Source of the DNA: Lineus longissimus
Lineage: Eukaryota; Nemertea; Pilidiophora; Heteronemertea; Lineidae
Direction: 5' to 3'
Assembly (NCBI RefSeq): GCF_910592395.1
Contig: NC_088318.1
Location: 9,488,349-9,552,348 of the forward strand
Length of the DNA: 64,000 nt
In this document: positions 1 through 11,918 of the stretch, piece by piece
How positions within the stretch are numbered: position 1 is the first letter of the stretch
Layout: each line of letters opens with the position of its first letter
The notes under the pieces: generated by a model
Databases searched by the model: none
What the model saw: only the letters and a program-made list of their open reading frames with translations
Told to the model about the DNA's origin: nothing
Position numbers and translations under genes: made by a program

Positions 1-734
1 AAAACTTAAACTAGGGGCATTGGAGATGCCATAGGCTTGTCTGGTCGGTATGCCTTATTGACAAATGGTTGACAGCTGTACTCGCAAATGGGAGTTGGGG
101 TTCACAGTAAGTCTACTGATGCAAATTGAAAGTCATCAACTCGTAAAATAATATCAAAGTAGAGAAGAATTTTCCTCTTTGGTGAACATTTAGAAAGAAG
201 GGTTGACATATTCGGTTCTTAAATCATTATTCAGCTTACTTTCATATTAGAGATAAAACGAAATGGTCCAGGGACCATGTGCTCACCTCGGGTATTTTAA
301 TGCATGTCATTTGCAGTGGATATGGGGAGAACAATTTCTGGCTAGTTTCACCAGTTTTGACTCCATTAAATAATATTATTTTTCTCGGCTCAATGGCACA
401 AAAGAAAATTACCGGTACCATCTAAGTATAGCTATTTGGTTATAAAATTGACTGAATTTCAGGGTTATCGAAGAGTGTACATGTCACATGGAAATTGGTT
501 GACATCTGTTCAACATTTAGGAGTACTAGGACTTTGTTGAATTTTCAAGATGGCAGCCTGGTGGCAATATTTGTCATGGGATTGACTGAAAGGGACAAAG
601 GACGACATGAGATCATTAAAGCTCCTTAAGTTAAAAATGAAATTGTAAGTCTTGTTGAATTTTTTGGTTTGAAAATCTGAGCCACACACATTTCAGAATT
701 CCAGAATCATTTTTATCTCTTAACAAAGTCTTAC
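1..734. other. HSF intron 6 (partial), no gene seen
   Basis: This is sequence downstream of the HSF exon 6 donor. It contains the 5' hairpin of a repeat element at about 261-290 (ATGGTCCAGGGACCAT followed by GTGCTCACC). No further HSF exon could be recognised before the window edge. Confidence 0.6.
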
Positions 735-911
735 CACCATTACATCTATAAACTCGGGTGGAGATTTTCCGCTGCTGAGGGATAACTGTCGACTATACTT
801 GGGTGCCTTAGGTGGACTCATGTGGCTTGAATCATTGATCATCAGTGGCATCTTACGTTTCATTCCACCCAAACCACGGCTACCGACGAGAGTCATGAGG
901 AACTGAATCAA
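735..911 (-). CDS. HSF: HSF coding exon 6: end of HR-B and regulatory region
   Basis: This 177 nt exon (59 codons) has acceptor TTTCTTTACAG before 911 and donor GTAAGA after 735. It starts LIQFLMTLVGSRG, the end of the coiled coil, then GMKRKMPLMINDSS, the basic block that serves as a nuclear localisation signal in HSF1, then KYSRQLSLSS. The KYSRQ-hydrophobic-S pattern is shared with vertebrate HSF1/2. Ser-rich text after it corresponds to the regulatory region phosphorylated in HSF1. The reading frame continues into an exon beyond the left edge. Confidence 0.96.
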
Positions 912-1066
912 CTGTAAAGAAAGAATAATCAAAACTGATATTAAAATTTTCGGTTGAGTCTGCAATGAATACGCCGTAGCCACCTGGAATGGGGTTATAC
1001 ATTGGAGGAATCTTGCCTAGCTGTGCCAAGAGTCTCCTCTCAACCATACGTATGTAGGTTGACGGA

Positions 1067-1925
1067 GACTAATTACCGTCTATTTATGCTATTTGACTGG
1101 TGAGAGCCTGAAAAGTAGGTCAAATCAAAAACCTGGTTAATTTGTGATGTAGTCTCATGAGCGGTGTCTACAGTAAAAATTTCATGATTTTAGCTGGCAG
1201 AATTCATGAGATCATAGCCAAAAGTAGTTTTTAACATGAATCGTCAGTGAATATCAGTCCTAAAGTCTCGTTCTTTCACCGCCGACACAAAGAGCCAGGA
1301 AATCAGTCGGATGCACCACCATAAACGGATGGCCAATCAAACTGCTTGACACAAAGTAATTGAATGATGGTCTGAACTGATAGTGCCAACCTCAGATTCA
1401 GGTCACCCTTTTTCTATACAACATGAACTGTGCATTTGGGTCAGGTCAGGATCCCTGGAACCTTTACTCATTGAACACCTGGTCTTCCATTATGATGGCT
1501 TTCAGTGCGTGTCTTGTGCAACAACCATGAGAGAGTGTAATGTTAGTGTTGTTGCGACATGGACGCGTTGGAAAGGAAGGCAGGGAGAATGCAGGGAGAC
1601 TATCAATAAAGTAACACCAACAGCCCTTCTGACCACCGATCAGGGGGAGTTTATCGGCGGTGAAGAATGGATATACGACGGTGGATCGGCATGCGCCCCC
1701 TGGGGCTAAGTGTAGTTCAAAAATCATCTAAAGTGCCAAAAGGCACAATGGCACCATAAGACCTTCAAGAAATGCCTGGGATTTATGGTTACAGAAATAG
1801 GCTCCGGAAACCAATTACGGTCAATTTACGCTATTTGACCCGTAACGTTCAAATGATGGTTGAATCAAAAACCCACGTATTATGTGATGTAGTCTCATGA
1901 GCAGTGTCCACAGTGAAAATAAGTT
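1067..1925 (+). repeat. Two variant monomers of the ~300 bp repeat family
   Basis: Segments at about 1067-1195 and 1808-1925 share TTTACGCTATTTGAC-like text, AAATCAAAAACC and GTGATGTAGTCTCATGAGC. They are a diverged subfamily of the abundant monomer, with TAGTCTCATGAG where the main subfamily has TATCCTTGCTAGG. The same variant appears in reverse near 63120-63180. The stretch between them (about 1200-1800) and the rest of 912-2300 hold nothing I recognise. Confidence 0.6.
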
Positions 1926-2319
1926 TTTCAAACCACCTAAACGGTCCGACGGACCTATGCACCCGACAATCAGGTTGAACTGTGAAAGGTCAAGGCGATA
2001 AAACATCAAAATAGAAAGTTAGTGCCTCATCCTAAGTACCTGGCAGCAAAGATTCTCAGCTTGAGAATATTGGGAAGATGCTGCATCACCCCGAGAATCA
2101 AAATCCTGAACTCCGGGCAATAAGTGACAAAACCAAGTTATCTCATAATCCTGAATCCACTGATCAGGTCCCCTGATCGTGGTCCATGAAAATAGTGCTC
2201 CCCTGCTGCTAAATACGCGATAAAGTAATGATTCAACTTGTTCATTCAGATCTGGGGATCTTGGGGAACACCATTGTTGAAGTTTCACAATAAAGTTTTG
2301 GTCCGATAGGCTGCAATAA

Positions 2320-2420
2320 GTGAACAAGAGGTCCACGGGCCTGGCGCTCACCTGAATGCAATGAAATGGTTAAGGGCCATTGTGCTCAGCATATAGATAT
2401 TTGGTAGTTAGGAATTCATC
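2320..2420 (+). repeat. Two adjacent repeat-element 5' hairpins
   Basis: Near 2324-2355 lies AACAAGAGGTCCACGGGCCT followed by GGCGCTCAC, a 5' end of the GAGGCCC family in which one stem pair is a G-T wobble. About 20 bases on (2361-2390) is a decayed 5' end of the GGCCATTGTGCTCA family. The two family starts directly abut. Confidence 0.6.
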
Positions 2421-2640
2421 CTGCTTTTTGTTGCTTGGAGTAACTACCATACAAATATCATCGAAAACAAGTCATTAATAAGCGAGATATTGCACTTGTT
2501 CCCTGTTTTACTTTTTGCTTCCTGGTGGCCAAGTCGAGAATCAGATCAGATCGAAATTCAGTGTCAGAGATTACATGACGTATTGAGTCATGTGTATTAA
2601 ATTTCAAGTTCATAGCTTTTGCGGTTAAGACATGTGCCAT

Positions 2641-5165
2641 AGTTTACACTCGAATGGCCAATTTAGACCATTTGACCTCTGTGACCTTGAAAACTAGGTC
2701 AAATCAAAGACCCGTATGATATGTGATGTATCCTTGCTAGGGGTACCTACCATAAAAATTTCATCAAAAACAAGTCACTAATTAGCAAGATTTTGCGCTT
2801 TTCACCTTTTTAAAGTTTTTTTACATCCTGGTGGCAAAGTCAAGAATCTGATCAGACCGAAATTCGGTGTCTGCAGTTATATGACAAAGGGAATTCTGTG
2901 CACCAAATTTCAAGTTCATAGCTTTAGCGGTTAAGAAACGTGCCATACAAGGAGGATACCGCGGTGACGTCACGGCTTTTCCAAGATGGCGCTGCATATT
3001 GTAAACAAACTCGATCCACGGCCAAGGGAAAATCAAGTCATCAAATAAAGTTAGATTTTTCGCATCAAATCAGAGTTATTAGGATTTTTCTGCTATGAAA
3101 TAAGTCTTCAGACAATAAGTTATCATTTGATTAATGAAAAGTGCTGTTTTGATGGGGAAAAATAGGGTTTTTAAAACCAAATAGCCGGGCACCGATCTTC
3201 CAAAATTAGCGATGGTTTCAAAACAGTCTCCGAGATATGGGGCAATCTCTTCATTATCATAATGGGATTTGGAGGCATGTTTACAGATTTTACAAGTTCG
3301 AGACCTGAAGGACCTAAAACTCGCATAGATCCCCATAGATCCCCTCTATTTGTCGAGTTAGCGCCCCTGTAAGTACGTCATATCAAAAACCCGTATCATA
3401 CGTGATGTATCCTTGCTAAGAGTATATACCATAAAATTTTCACCAAAAACTAATCAGTAATAAGCGAGATATGGCACTATTCAAATTTTTGGTTTTGGCC
3501 CCTTGGTGGCCAAGTTAAGAATCGGACCGGACTGAAAATCAGTGTCACAGGTCATCTAAACTAGGGGGTCATGTGTACCAAGTTTAAAGTTCATAGCTTA
3601 AGTGGTTAAGAAACGTGCCATAGTTACACACAAACGGCCAATTCACATCATTTGACCTCTGTGACGTTGAAATGAAGGTCAAATAAAAAACCCGTATGAT
3701 ATGTGATGTATCCTTGCACGGTGAGCCAAAAATGCTCAATTTTGTTTCCTGGGTCAGTTTATATAAATATTCTGTCACAAAGCGGAGCTAAAAAATGCTT
3801 CCAAGATGGTCGTGTGCCAAAAAAAACCTGAGGAGCTTTGCTCAGTCCAACCGACTGCCCATATAACTTCATATAATGTAACGGCCAGGGGCCATTGTGC
3901 TCACCGTATAGATAGATATCTGGTGCTTTGGAATTCAACCAGGTTAAGAACATTGTACATGTATAGTATATAGGTCAAACCAAAGTCGGTATGACATGTG
4001 ATGTATCGTTGCTTGGAGTAAGTACCATAAGTATATCATCAAAAACAAGTCACTAATAAACGAGATATTGCACTTTTTACCTATTTTAGTTTTGGCCTCC
4101 TGGTGGCCAAGTTGAGTACCAGATCAGATCGAAATTCGGTGTCCGAGGTTACATGACGTAGGGAGTCATATGTACCAAATTTCAAGTTCATAGCTTTAGT
4201 GGTTAAGAAATGTGCCATAGCTACACTCAAATGACAATTTACGCCATTTGACCCCGGTGACCTTGAAAAGCAGGTCAAATCAAAAATTCATACGATATGT
4301 GATGTATCCTTGCTAGGAGAACCTACCATAAAATGTTATTGAAAACGAATCACTAATAAGCGAGATATCACACTTTATAGGTTTTCACTTTAGGCCCCTT
4401 GGTGGCCAAGTTAAGAATCGGACCGGACCGAAAGTCAGTGTCACAGGTCATCTGACCTAGGGGGTTATGTGTACCAAGTTTAAAGTTCATAGCTTTAGTG
4501 GTTAAGAAACGTGCCATAGTTACACACAAACGACCAATTCACATCATTTGACCTCTGTGACGTTGAAATGAAGGTCAAATCAAAAACCCGTAGGATATGT
4601 GATGTATCCTTGCTCTGAGTACCTACCATAAAAATAAAATTGAAAACAAGTCACTATTAAGCGAGATATTGCACTTTTTACTTTTTTTAGTTTTGGCCCC
4701 CTGGTGGCCAAGTCGAAAATCAGATCAGACCGAAATTCGGTGTACGAGGTTATATGGTGTAGGGAGTCATGTGTACCAAATTTCAAGTTCATAGCTTTAT
4801 TGGTTAAGAAACGTGCCACAGTTACACTCAAACGGCAAATTTATGCCATTTGACCTCTGTGACCTTGAAAAGTAGGTCAAATCAAAAACACCTATGTTAT
4901 GTGATATATCCTTGCTAGGAGAACCTACCATAAAAATTTCATCAAAAACAAATCACTAATAAGTGAGATATCACACTATTTATGTTTTCAGTTTTGGCCC
5001 CCTAGTGGCCAAGTCAAGAATCAGACCGAAATTCAGTGTCAAAGGTCATCTGACCTAGGGGGTCATGATACAAAGTTTTGAGTCCATAGCTCTAGCGGTT
5101 AAGAAACGTGCCACTGTTTTTGTCTGTCGTCCGTCGTATACTATATATTGTATAGACTCACCATC
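2641..5165 (+). repeat. Array of ~300 bp monomers with terminal modules
   Basis: This holds repeated units with the order ATTTGACCTCTGTGACC, TTGAAAAGTAGGTCAAATC, GTGATGTATCCTTGC, CACTAATAAGCGAGATAT, TTTTGGCCCCCTGGTGGCC, GTGTACCAAGTTTAAAG, GTTAAGAAACGTGCCA. The array is broken by about 400 bp of unrelated sequence (2950-3360) and restarts with a clear 5' module at about 3879-3910. It ends near 5105-5165 with a CGTCCGTCGT tract and TTGTATAGACTCACC. The family is non-coding; open frames on its minus strand are artefacts of the repeat. It fills part of HSF intron 5. Confidence 0.85.
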
Positions 5166-6644
5166 TTACCGTTTTTAAAACATGACCCCCAATCTAATCC
5201 CAAAATGGTTGAAAATAATTCTCTAATCCAACCCATCCAAACAGAATGCGAGTACACAACACATGACACAAATCAATGCATGCATACATTTGTTTCCAGC
5301 AAAATTTGAGTGATCTCTTCTACCGCAACATATTTTCAATGGTGCATTCCACGGAACAAACAAGTACACTTCACTCCAAGACAAACTGCCCAAAAAATGT
5401 GCAGTGCATACGCACAGATAGCAACCAAACTATAGGTTGATTACTCCGAGGTACGCATCATAATGATAAGATACAGGCGTTTATTTGCATATTGGTTAGT
5501 TGCATCGTGAAGACCAACTCAGTCTTTGCGCCTTGCCACTTTCGCTTGTTTTTTGTCAACAAAATTACTTGATCTAAAATATTTGTTTGAAGATAGAATG
5601 AAATACTAGAAATTCCTTAGTAGTTCCCTAGCTTTACCTTGATCAATAATCATTAGCGCCTTATCAGTTGTTGTTGGTCTTGTATTATAAAACGTGAATT
5701 AAAATGTGAATTAAAATGTTTTCTCATCATGTTTTACAGGAATGATCAACAGTTTTTGGTGACCACATTCTTTTTCTCTCTAATACTTACATCAAAATTG
5801 ATTAAATAAAGAAAGCCGTATGTGGCAGTTGGTTTATAAAATGAATCAAGTGTGTAGATCTTTTAAGTTTTTATTCGTTATCAATGCAGGCTAAGAAAAG
5901 CATACCCCTGGGACTTGGTCTTCGCCTCGCACTTTGAAACTATTGGTTGTCCTGGATGTAAAGCCTGCGGCCATCTTGGAAACCATTTTAGCTCAGTTTT
6001 GTGACGGAATATTTATATAAATGACCCAGTAAATGTACAGCTGAGTGCCAGACCCATGGGCTTCTTGTTCAATAGAGCACCAGAAAATCCCTTTCTACGT
6101 CAAGAAATACCCTGACCACGAAAAATTAATGCCTCCCTTCAGATCTCCGATCATTAACCAAGCGATTGACATCTTACACATTACATTTGATTCAGTAATA
6201 TGGTCGATTTTGGCAAAAAGCATGCTCGCATTCAAAGAGCGAAAAGACTTCTCTGTTTACTTTTGAATCGGCACAATCCACAATCATTTGTATGACTCTA
6301 ATTTAGCAAATTATCCCATCAAATAGGCTGAATAAAGGATGAATGCATTCCTAATCTTCCTTATCAGATCCGAATACAAGTATTCAAAATACAAGAAACA
6401 ATGGTTTCTTGCAGTACAAGACGATTTTTTGAGACTTCATAAACATTTTCCATGGGGTGTACACACCTTTCCAGAAATGGGGCGCTGAGTGTCCGAAATA
6501 GTGATGTCATAAGGGGAAACTAGGCCTTATGGTGGAGGGACAAAGGAGATAGTCATGGTTGACCAACACACTTGAATGCCTTTAATGACAGACAAGGGGG
6601 AAAAGTTAGTTCCAATGCAAGCCACCAATTTCGGGAAGCATGTA

Positions 6645-8725
6645 CAGTGGAACCCCGGTTGGCGACCACCCCGGTAACGCGACCACGATTCTCCGGTCCC
6701 GAATGGTTTCCTCTCTAATTACCATTAAGAGACCCCCGCTAAGACGACCACCCCGGTACCCCGACCGCGAACACTGGCTTGGCTGGTCCCAAACTGAAAA
6801 TCAACCCCGCTAACCCGACCACCAGGCCTAATTGCCGTAATCGGTCGCGACCGCGGCATAGAAATTAGCACCTCGCTGCCAAGCTTTGTTGAGACAGGGA
6901 CAATGGCCATGGGAATACATATGAAAACAAAAAATACAATGTGATTTTGCAGGTATGATCAATTGTATAAGTGTAAATGAATAAATAAACTTTCCTTTTC
7001 TAACGTTTTCATGGTTTGTTTTCATTACTGAGCCAGTTCAGTACCAGACATGCGCACTCAGCAGCAGCAAAATCATGTGATTTGCGTGATTTGCATATGA
7101 ACTTATAATAAACGGCGGGTAGTTTGAAGACCACACTTATGACAATAACAAGCTTGCGAGACGTTTGAATGTTTTATGATATGGAGAACTTGGTTGATTT
7201 ACTACAGTATCATTTTATATTTCTTTAAATATTTTGACTGAAAATAGACTTGATTAAAACTGTAGCATTACTCAACTCACCTTCTCAGGTGGAATCATAC
7301 GACAAGTTTAGGGATCACGTCCAAAGTCCGCACGCGAATATTCGCTGCGCGAATCGGGGCGAAAATTCGCCTGGTCGAATATCGCCACACTCGTTCGCCT
7401 CCAAATCGCTCCCTGCTTCGGCGATTCTATTATGATCAGGCGAAAATTCAGACTGAATAAAAATCGCAGGCGAAAATAATAATCGCGCCTAATTCGCTCT
7501 CACCAACCATCGGAACGAAGGGAATATTAGAGGCCTATATGTGTTGTAGTATGCGTATTCCGACATCAGCTGATAGCAGACCGAACAAAAACACAAACTG
7601 GAATTCCCGGTCAACCTGACTGCAGTAATCATATACATCACATCTATCCACAAGGAGCTACACAAATTTGGCACAGAGGTTTGAGGTTCTTAGTATTATG
7701 GTATGTATTCCGAAGGATTGTGGCGGAATGTACCGAATCATACAGCTAATCATAGTTAGGCTTATGTTTCCGAGTCTCAGCCAACCAATCAAAATCGTTG
7801 TAGTATCCGGTTATCCTAAACAGCGCCCACCAGCGTTCACCAGGTTTAAAGTCGGGTATAAAGTCATCGAAATAAAATTTTGTGGCCAAAACGTAATATG
7901 TACACCATAAAAAATACATTTCCTGAAGATTTCATGCTTATTTCGTTTATGACCATTAGATTTTACTTTGATGGCTTTAATGTATGTATGTGTTTAAACC
8001 TGGTGGACGCTGTCTAGTATGACCCGATTTGTTTACGTGACTGCAATTTTCCGCCAATAAAACAAGACGAAAGTCGTTGCAAAATCGTTCCGAATATCGG
8101 ACAAGCATGCAAGAGCCACCAATTTCGTAAAATCGCTCCATTATCGCCTGGAGCGATTTTTGGGGCGAAATCGAAGAATTGGCGCGATTGTGGGCGAATT
8201 TCGCATCTGACATTCCGGCGATTTCATATTATCGCCTCACATTCGCGGTCGATTTTCGGACAGATTTCGCAGGCGAAATACTGTAGGGTGAATTTCGCCG
8301 GCGAATATCGCGTGCGGACTTTGGACGTGATCCCTTACTTCAATCGTCACAAACAGTCGGGTACATGGAGGATGATTCACCAAATTGCCCGCAAATGCGT
8401 CACGTCGGGCAGATAATGAAACTTTGTGGATAAAATGAGTTACAAAATTACCTCTTCTAACTCATTCTGAGAATGTAACATGTAATTTTATCGACGAACT
8501 GTTCTTGCGAGGCATGATAACAAAACTTTGGAGCGTGCATCATCTCAATCAGGCAGCGTTGCTATGGTAGTACAGCGTACACACGCCATGCAGTCGGCAA
8601 TTTTTGCGGGAAAAATAATCATGAATTTCGTCTGGGGATTCCCAACCTCGCTAACACGACCACCCCGGTAACACGACCACTCCGACCACGGTCCCATGAG
8701 TGGTCGTGTTACCGGGGTTCCACTG
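6645..8725. mobile_element. pogo/Tc1-like TIR element, TA target duplication
   Basis: Ends are CAGTGGAACCCCGG and its inverse, flanked by TA on both sides (6643-6644 and 8726-8727). Subterminal copies of the CGGTAACACGACCACC motif occur at both ends. TIRs beginning CAG with TA duplication fit the pogo/Tigger branch of Tc1/mariner. No transposase frame is visible, so it is non-autonomous. A second element with the same ends lies at 38343-39360. It carries a nested element at 7311-8334. Confidence 0.85.
7311..8334. mobile_element. PIF/Harbinger-like TIR element nested in the pogo-like element
   Basis: It starts GGGATCACGTCCAAAGTC and ends with the inverse (GACTTTGGACGTGATCCC); the TIR runs about 28-34 bp. 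Flanking TTA (7308-7310 and 8335-8337) is a three-base TWA duplication typical of PIF/Harbinger. The subterminal 200 bp at each end is packed with GCGAAAATTCGC-like palindromes, plausible transposase-binding repeats. An internal inverted pair AGCGTTCACCAGGTTTAAA (7832-7850) with its one-mismatch complement at 7993-8011 brackets the centre. No transposase frame is present. Confidence 0.85.
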
Positions 8726-10187
8726 TATATAAGTCATGGCTCGGGCAGATCGTCGGTATGGCAGTTGCTCGTCAGAATACTGATCTAATCAGCTGGAGTG
8801 ACTATGAGACCCTTCAACTCATATGCGGTATAACTGCCACACTAAATAACTGCTTGAAATCTATCATTTTGATTTATCTACAGCGATTTGCTTGCTATTA
8901 TCAACTTGTACAACTTCAGTACTAAAGGGGTTGAAGTAAAGCAGCTGTCTTTCGCTATAGAAATAGACCAAAAACCTCTATTTATTCATAAAATCCATAT
9001 ACGTGACCTACAGCCAGGTCCAGAGGTATGTATCGGGTTTGGCAGTTACAGATTGATAAGGAACCAGCCAGAGACCGATAGTCACCTCGTGTATTGCGCG
9101 GTTCGTACCTATCTATTACCGCAATGACCTAGGTTTTGCAGTACATGAACCGAAATAAATTACATTACGGACCTAGGTCATTTAGAGTACTGACTGACGA
9201 TCATTGACAGATGCGACCTGACCCGACCCGACGATGATACGAACCGACACGAACCGGGAAATATATGACAGGCTGCATCCTCACCAATGACGTGACGCCG
9301 GGCTGGCGGGGCAAACATTTATTTCATTCAGAACACATGGATATTTGGCTTTCATTGTTTAGGAGTCAGTCTTATCAAATTTCAACATGGACTCGCCTCT
9401 ATAAAAAGGGCTATTTATCCTTGTCAAAACTTTCACGATCGCGGCACTTTTGATCTTCACACTTGCCGCTGAAACTGAGGAGTCTGCTGCTTTGACCAAT
9501 CAGCTTTCACTGCTGATCATGACGTCAGGAGACAATTGTCAGTTAATGACAGGCCGCATGAAATTCCACTTTCCTTCCTTTTCTGAAGGAATTACCCATA
9601 TATATTTAAAGAAGTAGTTAGATAGTAAACATTTCACACAAATTTTATTTGCGGACTCTCTCAAAACAAATAATTTAGATAAAATCACTTGACAAAAAAC
9701 AAGCAAAAGTAGCAAGGCGCAAAGACTGCGTTGGTCTTCACGATGCAACTAACCAATCTGCAAATAAAGGCCTGTATCTTATCATGATGATGAGTACCTC
9801 GGAGTAATCAACCTATAGTTTGGTTGCTATCTGTGCATCATTACAAATGTCATACTCTTAATAGGTACAGTAATAAAGATAGAGGAGAGGTTGAGATAAT
9901 TATCAATAAGTTTATCGAAACTCTACTTGCCAACCTACAAACCAGGCAAGACCTGACAGTATAGTCAATTTTATTGTCAATTCGACTAAAGATAGAAATT
10001 TTCCGAATATCAATTGGCTCCTGGAAAATGCTACTGGCTTCATTTTTTTGGCTACAAAATTTCAGAATTGGCTCCTGGATAATGCTATTGGCTACAATTT
10101 GGGCTTCTGCTTTTTTGGATCTAACTGTAACCTTGGTTTCAATGTCATCATATGACTGAACAACTGGGCGCAATGTTACAATAACAA

Positions 10188-11735
10188 GAGGCCCAAGGGC
10201 CTGGCGCTCAGCTATATGACCTAATAACATAGGACTGAGGGTATAAAGTAGTAAATATCGGCTTTATACTACTGTTTGAAGGTCAAGAGAACACGTTATA
10301 CCACTAAAATTTCCAATGCAGAGCTGCCAGGTGGATGAAATATGATTGAACTAATCAGCCATGGTATGTAAATATTACAGGAGGCAACGGAAGATATCCC
10401 TAGTTCAGCATGTTGTATCAGTAGCTTTACAGAAAAAAAGTGTCAGAGAGGATGAGACTTCTCCATGGACAACTGTGGTATGTCCAGGCTGGGTTGTACA
10501 GCACAAGGATACAAAATGCTGTCTGTAATTGAGAGGTATCATGATTTAACAGAGGTCAAAATAAATAGAAATTACCAGTTTGGGACTAGTACCACTTTCT
10601 TTTCTTTTTAATAAGGTAGAGATTACAGGAGTCAACAAAATTAATTTTATTGAGAGAAATTTACCTGTCCTGCAGGTGATTGGAATTTACAATACAAAGG
10701 GTCGTTTTTCATGACATTGTGCTCTACTGCGTATTCCTAGTTATAGTGAGTCGATCTGGAACCAATCTATCCTTGGCGCAGACAGGTTCAAATTGGCTAT
10801 ATCTTGAATAGATCGAATTGCAATGAAAATCTAATGCAATAAAGGAGCAATATCGAAGAGACAAATTAATCAAACCAATTGTCCACAGACTCGGACCCTG
10901 AAATGGCACGATGTATGCGTGCATATAAAAGTATATCAATTGGTCCCATAGAGATGATGAGGCAATGTCAATATCTCTTGTTCCTTAGTCAGCAATATGC
11001 CCCTTTTTATACGGAGAAGAAGGAGAACCCAGATAGGCCTTCACATGTCGGCTTCCAAATGGCTCGAACCGACTGTACTATCACTACTATAACTTTAAAA
11101 TGCGTGCTCCTCCTAGTCCTACATGAAGCAATGTCTCAGCCAAAAAGGCAAAGTTAGCAGCTCCTTGGTAAGGCCATGTCAGGTTCCGCGCGCCTTTTCA
11201 GATACATCAAGTAGTGAAAGCTGTGGTGAGCTGAGCACATAAAAGACTATGGTCACCTTAATTTGAAAATCCCTTCATAATCAAGGGCTACCTCTGACTA
11301 AAACAGCACAATAGACCACCAATTTGATCCAGCTCCTAACTGCGGGAAAACCCAAGTCCAGCAACCAAAAGTACCAAAAATACATTTTTGTTTACATTTG
11401 AAATGCACACATGCGTTTGTTTACAATTTCATTTCCCGCGAAATCTCGAAAATCAGGTGACCTGCAATCGTGGATTGAAAATAACATTAACCTCGGTTCA
11501 GCAGGTCAGCAGGTATACCGGCTGTTCCAATCATCCCCTTACAGCCAGCCGTTCCAAAGGTAATGTTATTCACCCCACATGGAGTGCAAGTAATTGATTA
11601 AGCCCCTGCATAACTTAACAGCAATGGCTTGGCTTCTGTGAGTGGTAAGGAGAATTGACAGTTTTTTTATGGGAGTAACATTATTGTGTTGCTTAAAACG
11701 TCTACTTTTTACTCATGTAAGAATCGTAGTACTAA
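10188..11735 (+). repeat. Interspersed repeat copy A (GAGGCCC-start family)
   Basis: It begins AACAAGAGGCCCAAGGGCCT followed by GGCGCTCAGCT and is near-identical over about 1.5 kb to copy B at 22363-27178. Copy A lacks the LINE found in copy B, so it supplies the empty site at about 11391-11410. It also lacks about 310 bp present in B (26800-27111). Similarity ends around 11735 in A and 27178 in B. A short piece (11480-11585) also appears at 40169-40270. The region 9837-10187 upstream holds nothing recognised. Confidence 0.85.
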
Positions 11736-11918
11736 TAATAACTTCAACTTATTTTCCAGTTATGATAACACAACACGCATCTTCATGATCATGATCTTTC
11801 TCAAACTAACTGAATGACCTAATCGCCTTGGACGCACAACCTAACCACATATCAATCCGCCCCGACGATCGACACATCCATTCGATTCGATAACCCTCGA
11901 TAAAGTTTGATAAATAAA

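Larger units (their letters stand above)
5412..9836. mobile_element. Outer element bounded by ~150 bp inverted repeats, with nested insertions
   Basis: The sequence from 5412 (GCACAGATAGCAACCAAACT) to about 5560 recurs inverted at about 9690-9836, with weaker similarity extending to about 5600 and 9645. The 4.4 kb interval contains a nested 2081 bp pogo-like element (6645-8725), itself containing a nested 1024 bp element. Removing these leaves about 2.3 kb of interior without a recognisable transposase. Target duplication is unclear. The interior near 5630-5870 is related, in reverse, to the repeat at 20080-20470. The stretch 5870-6640 has only an inverted relic of 3745-3815 (at 5965-6045). 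Confidence 0.6.

Noticed and set aside
1383-1709. 108-codon plus frame
   Set aside because: No family resemblance and an overlapping minus frame of similar quality; it lies within HSF intron 5.
2641-5165. CRISPR-like or satellite array of biological coding units
   Set aside because: Units are ~300 bp, diverged and dispersed in a eukaryotic intron; they are a transposon-borne repeat.
9124-9183. AATGACCTAGGT hairpin as a regulatory site
   Set aside because: Twelve-base arms with a ~36 base loop in the interior of a decayed element; no second example found.
5412-9836. Polinton/Maverick element
   Set aside because: Long inverted ends fit loosely, but there is no polymerase B, integrase or capsid frame, the size is far too small, and no 6 bp duplication is visible.
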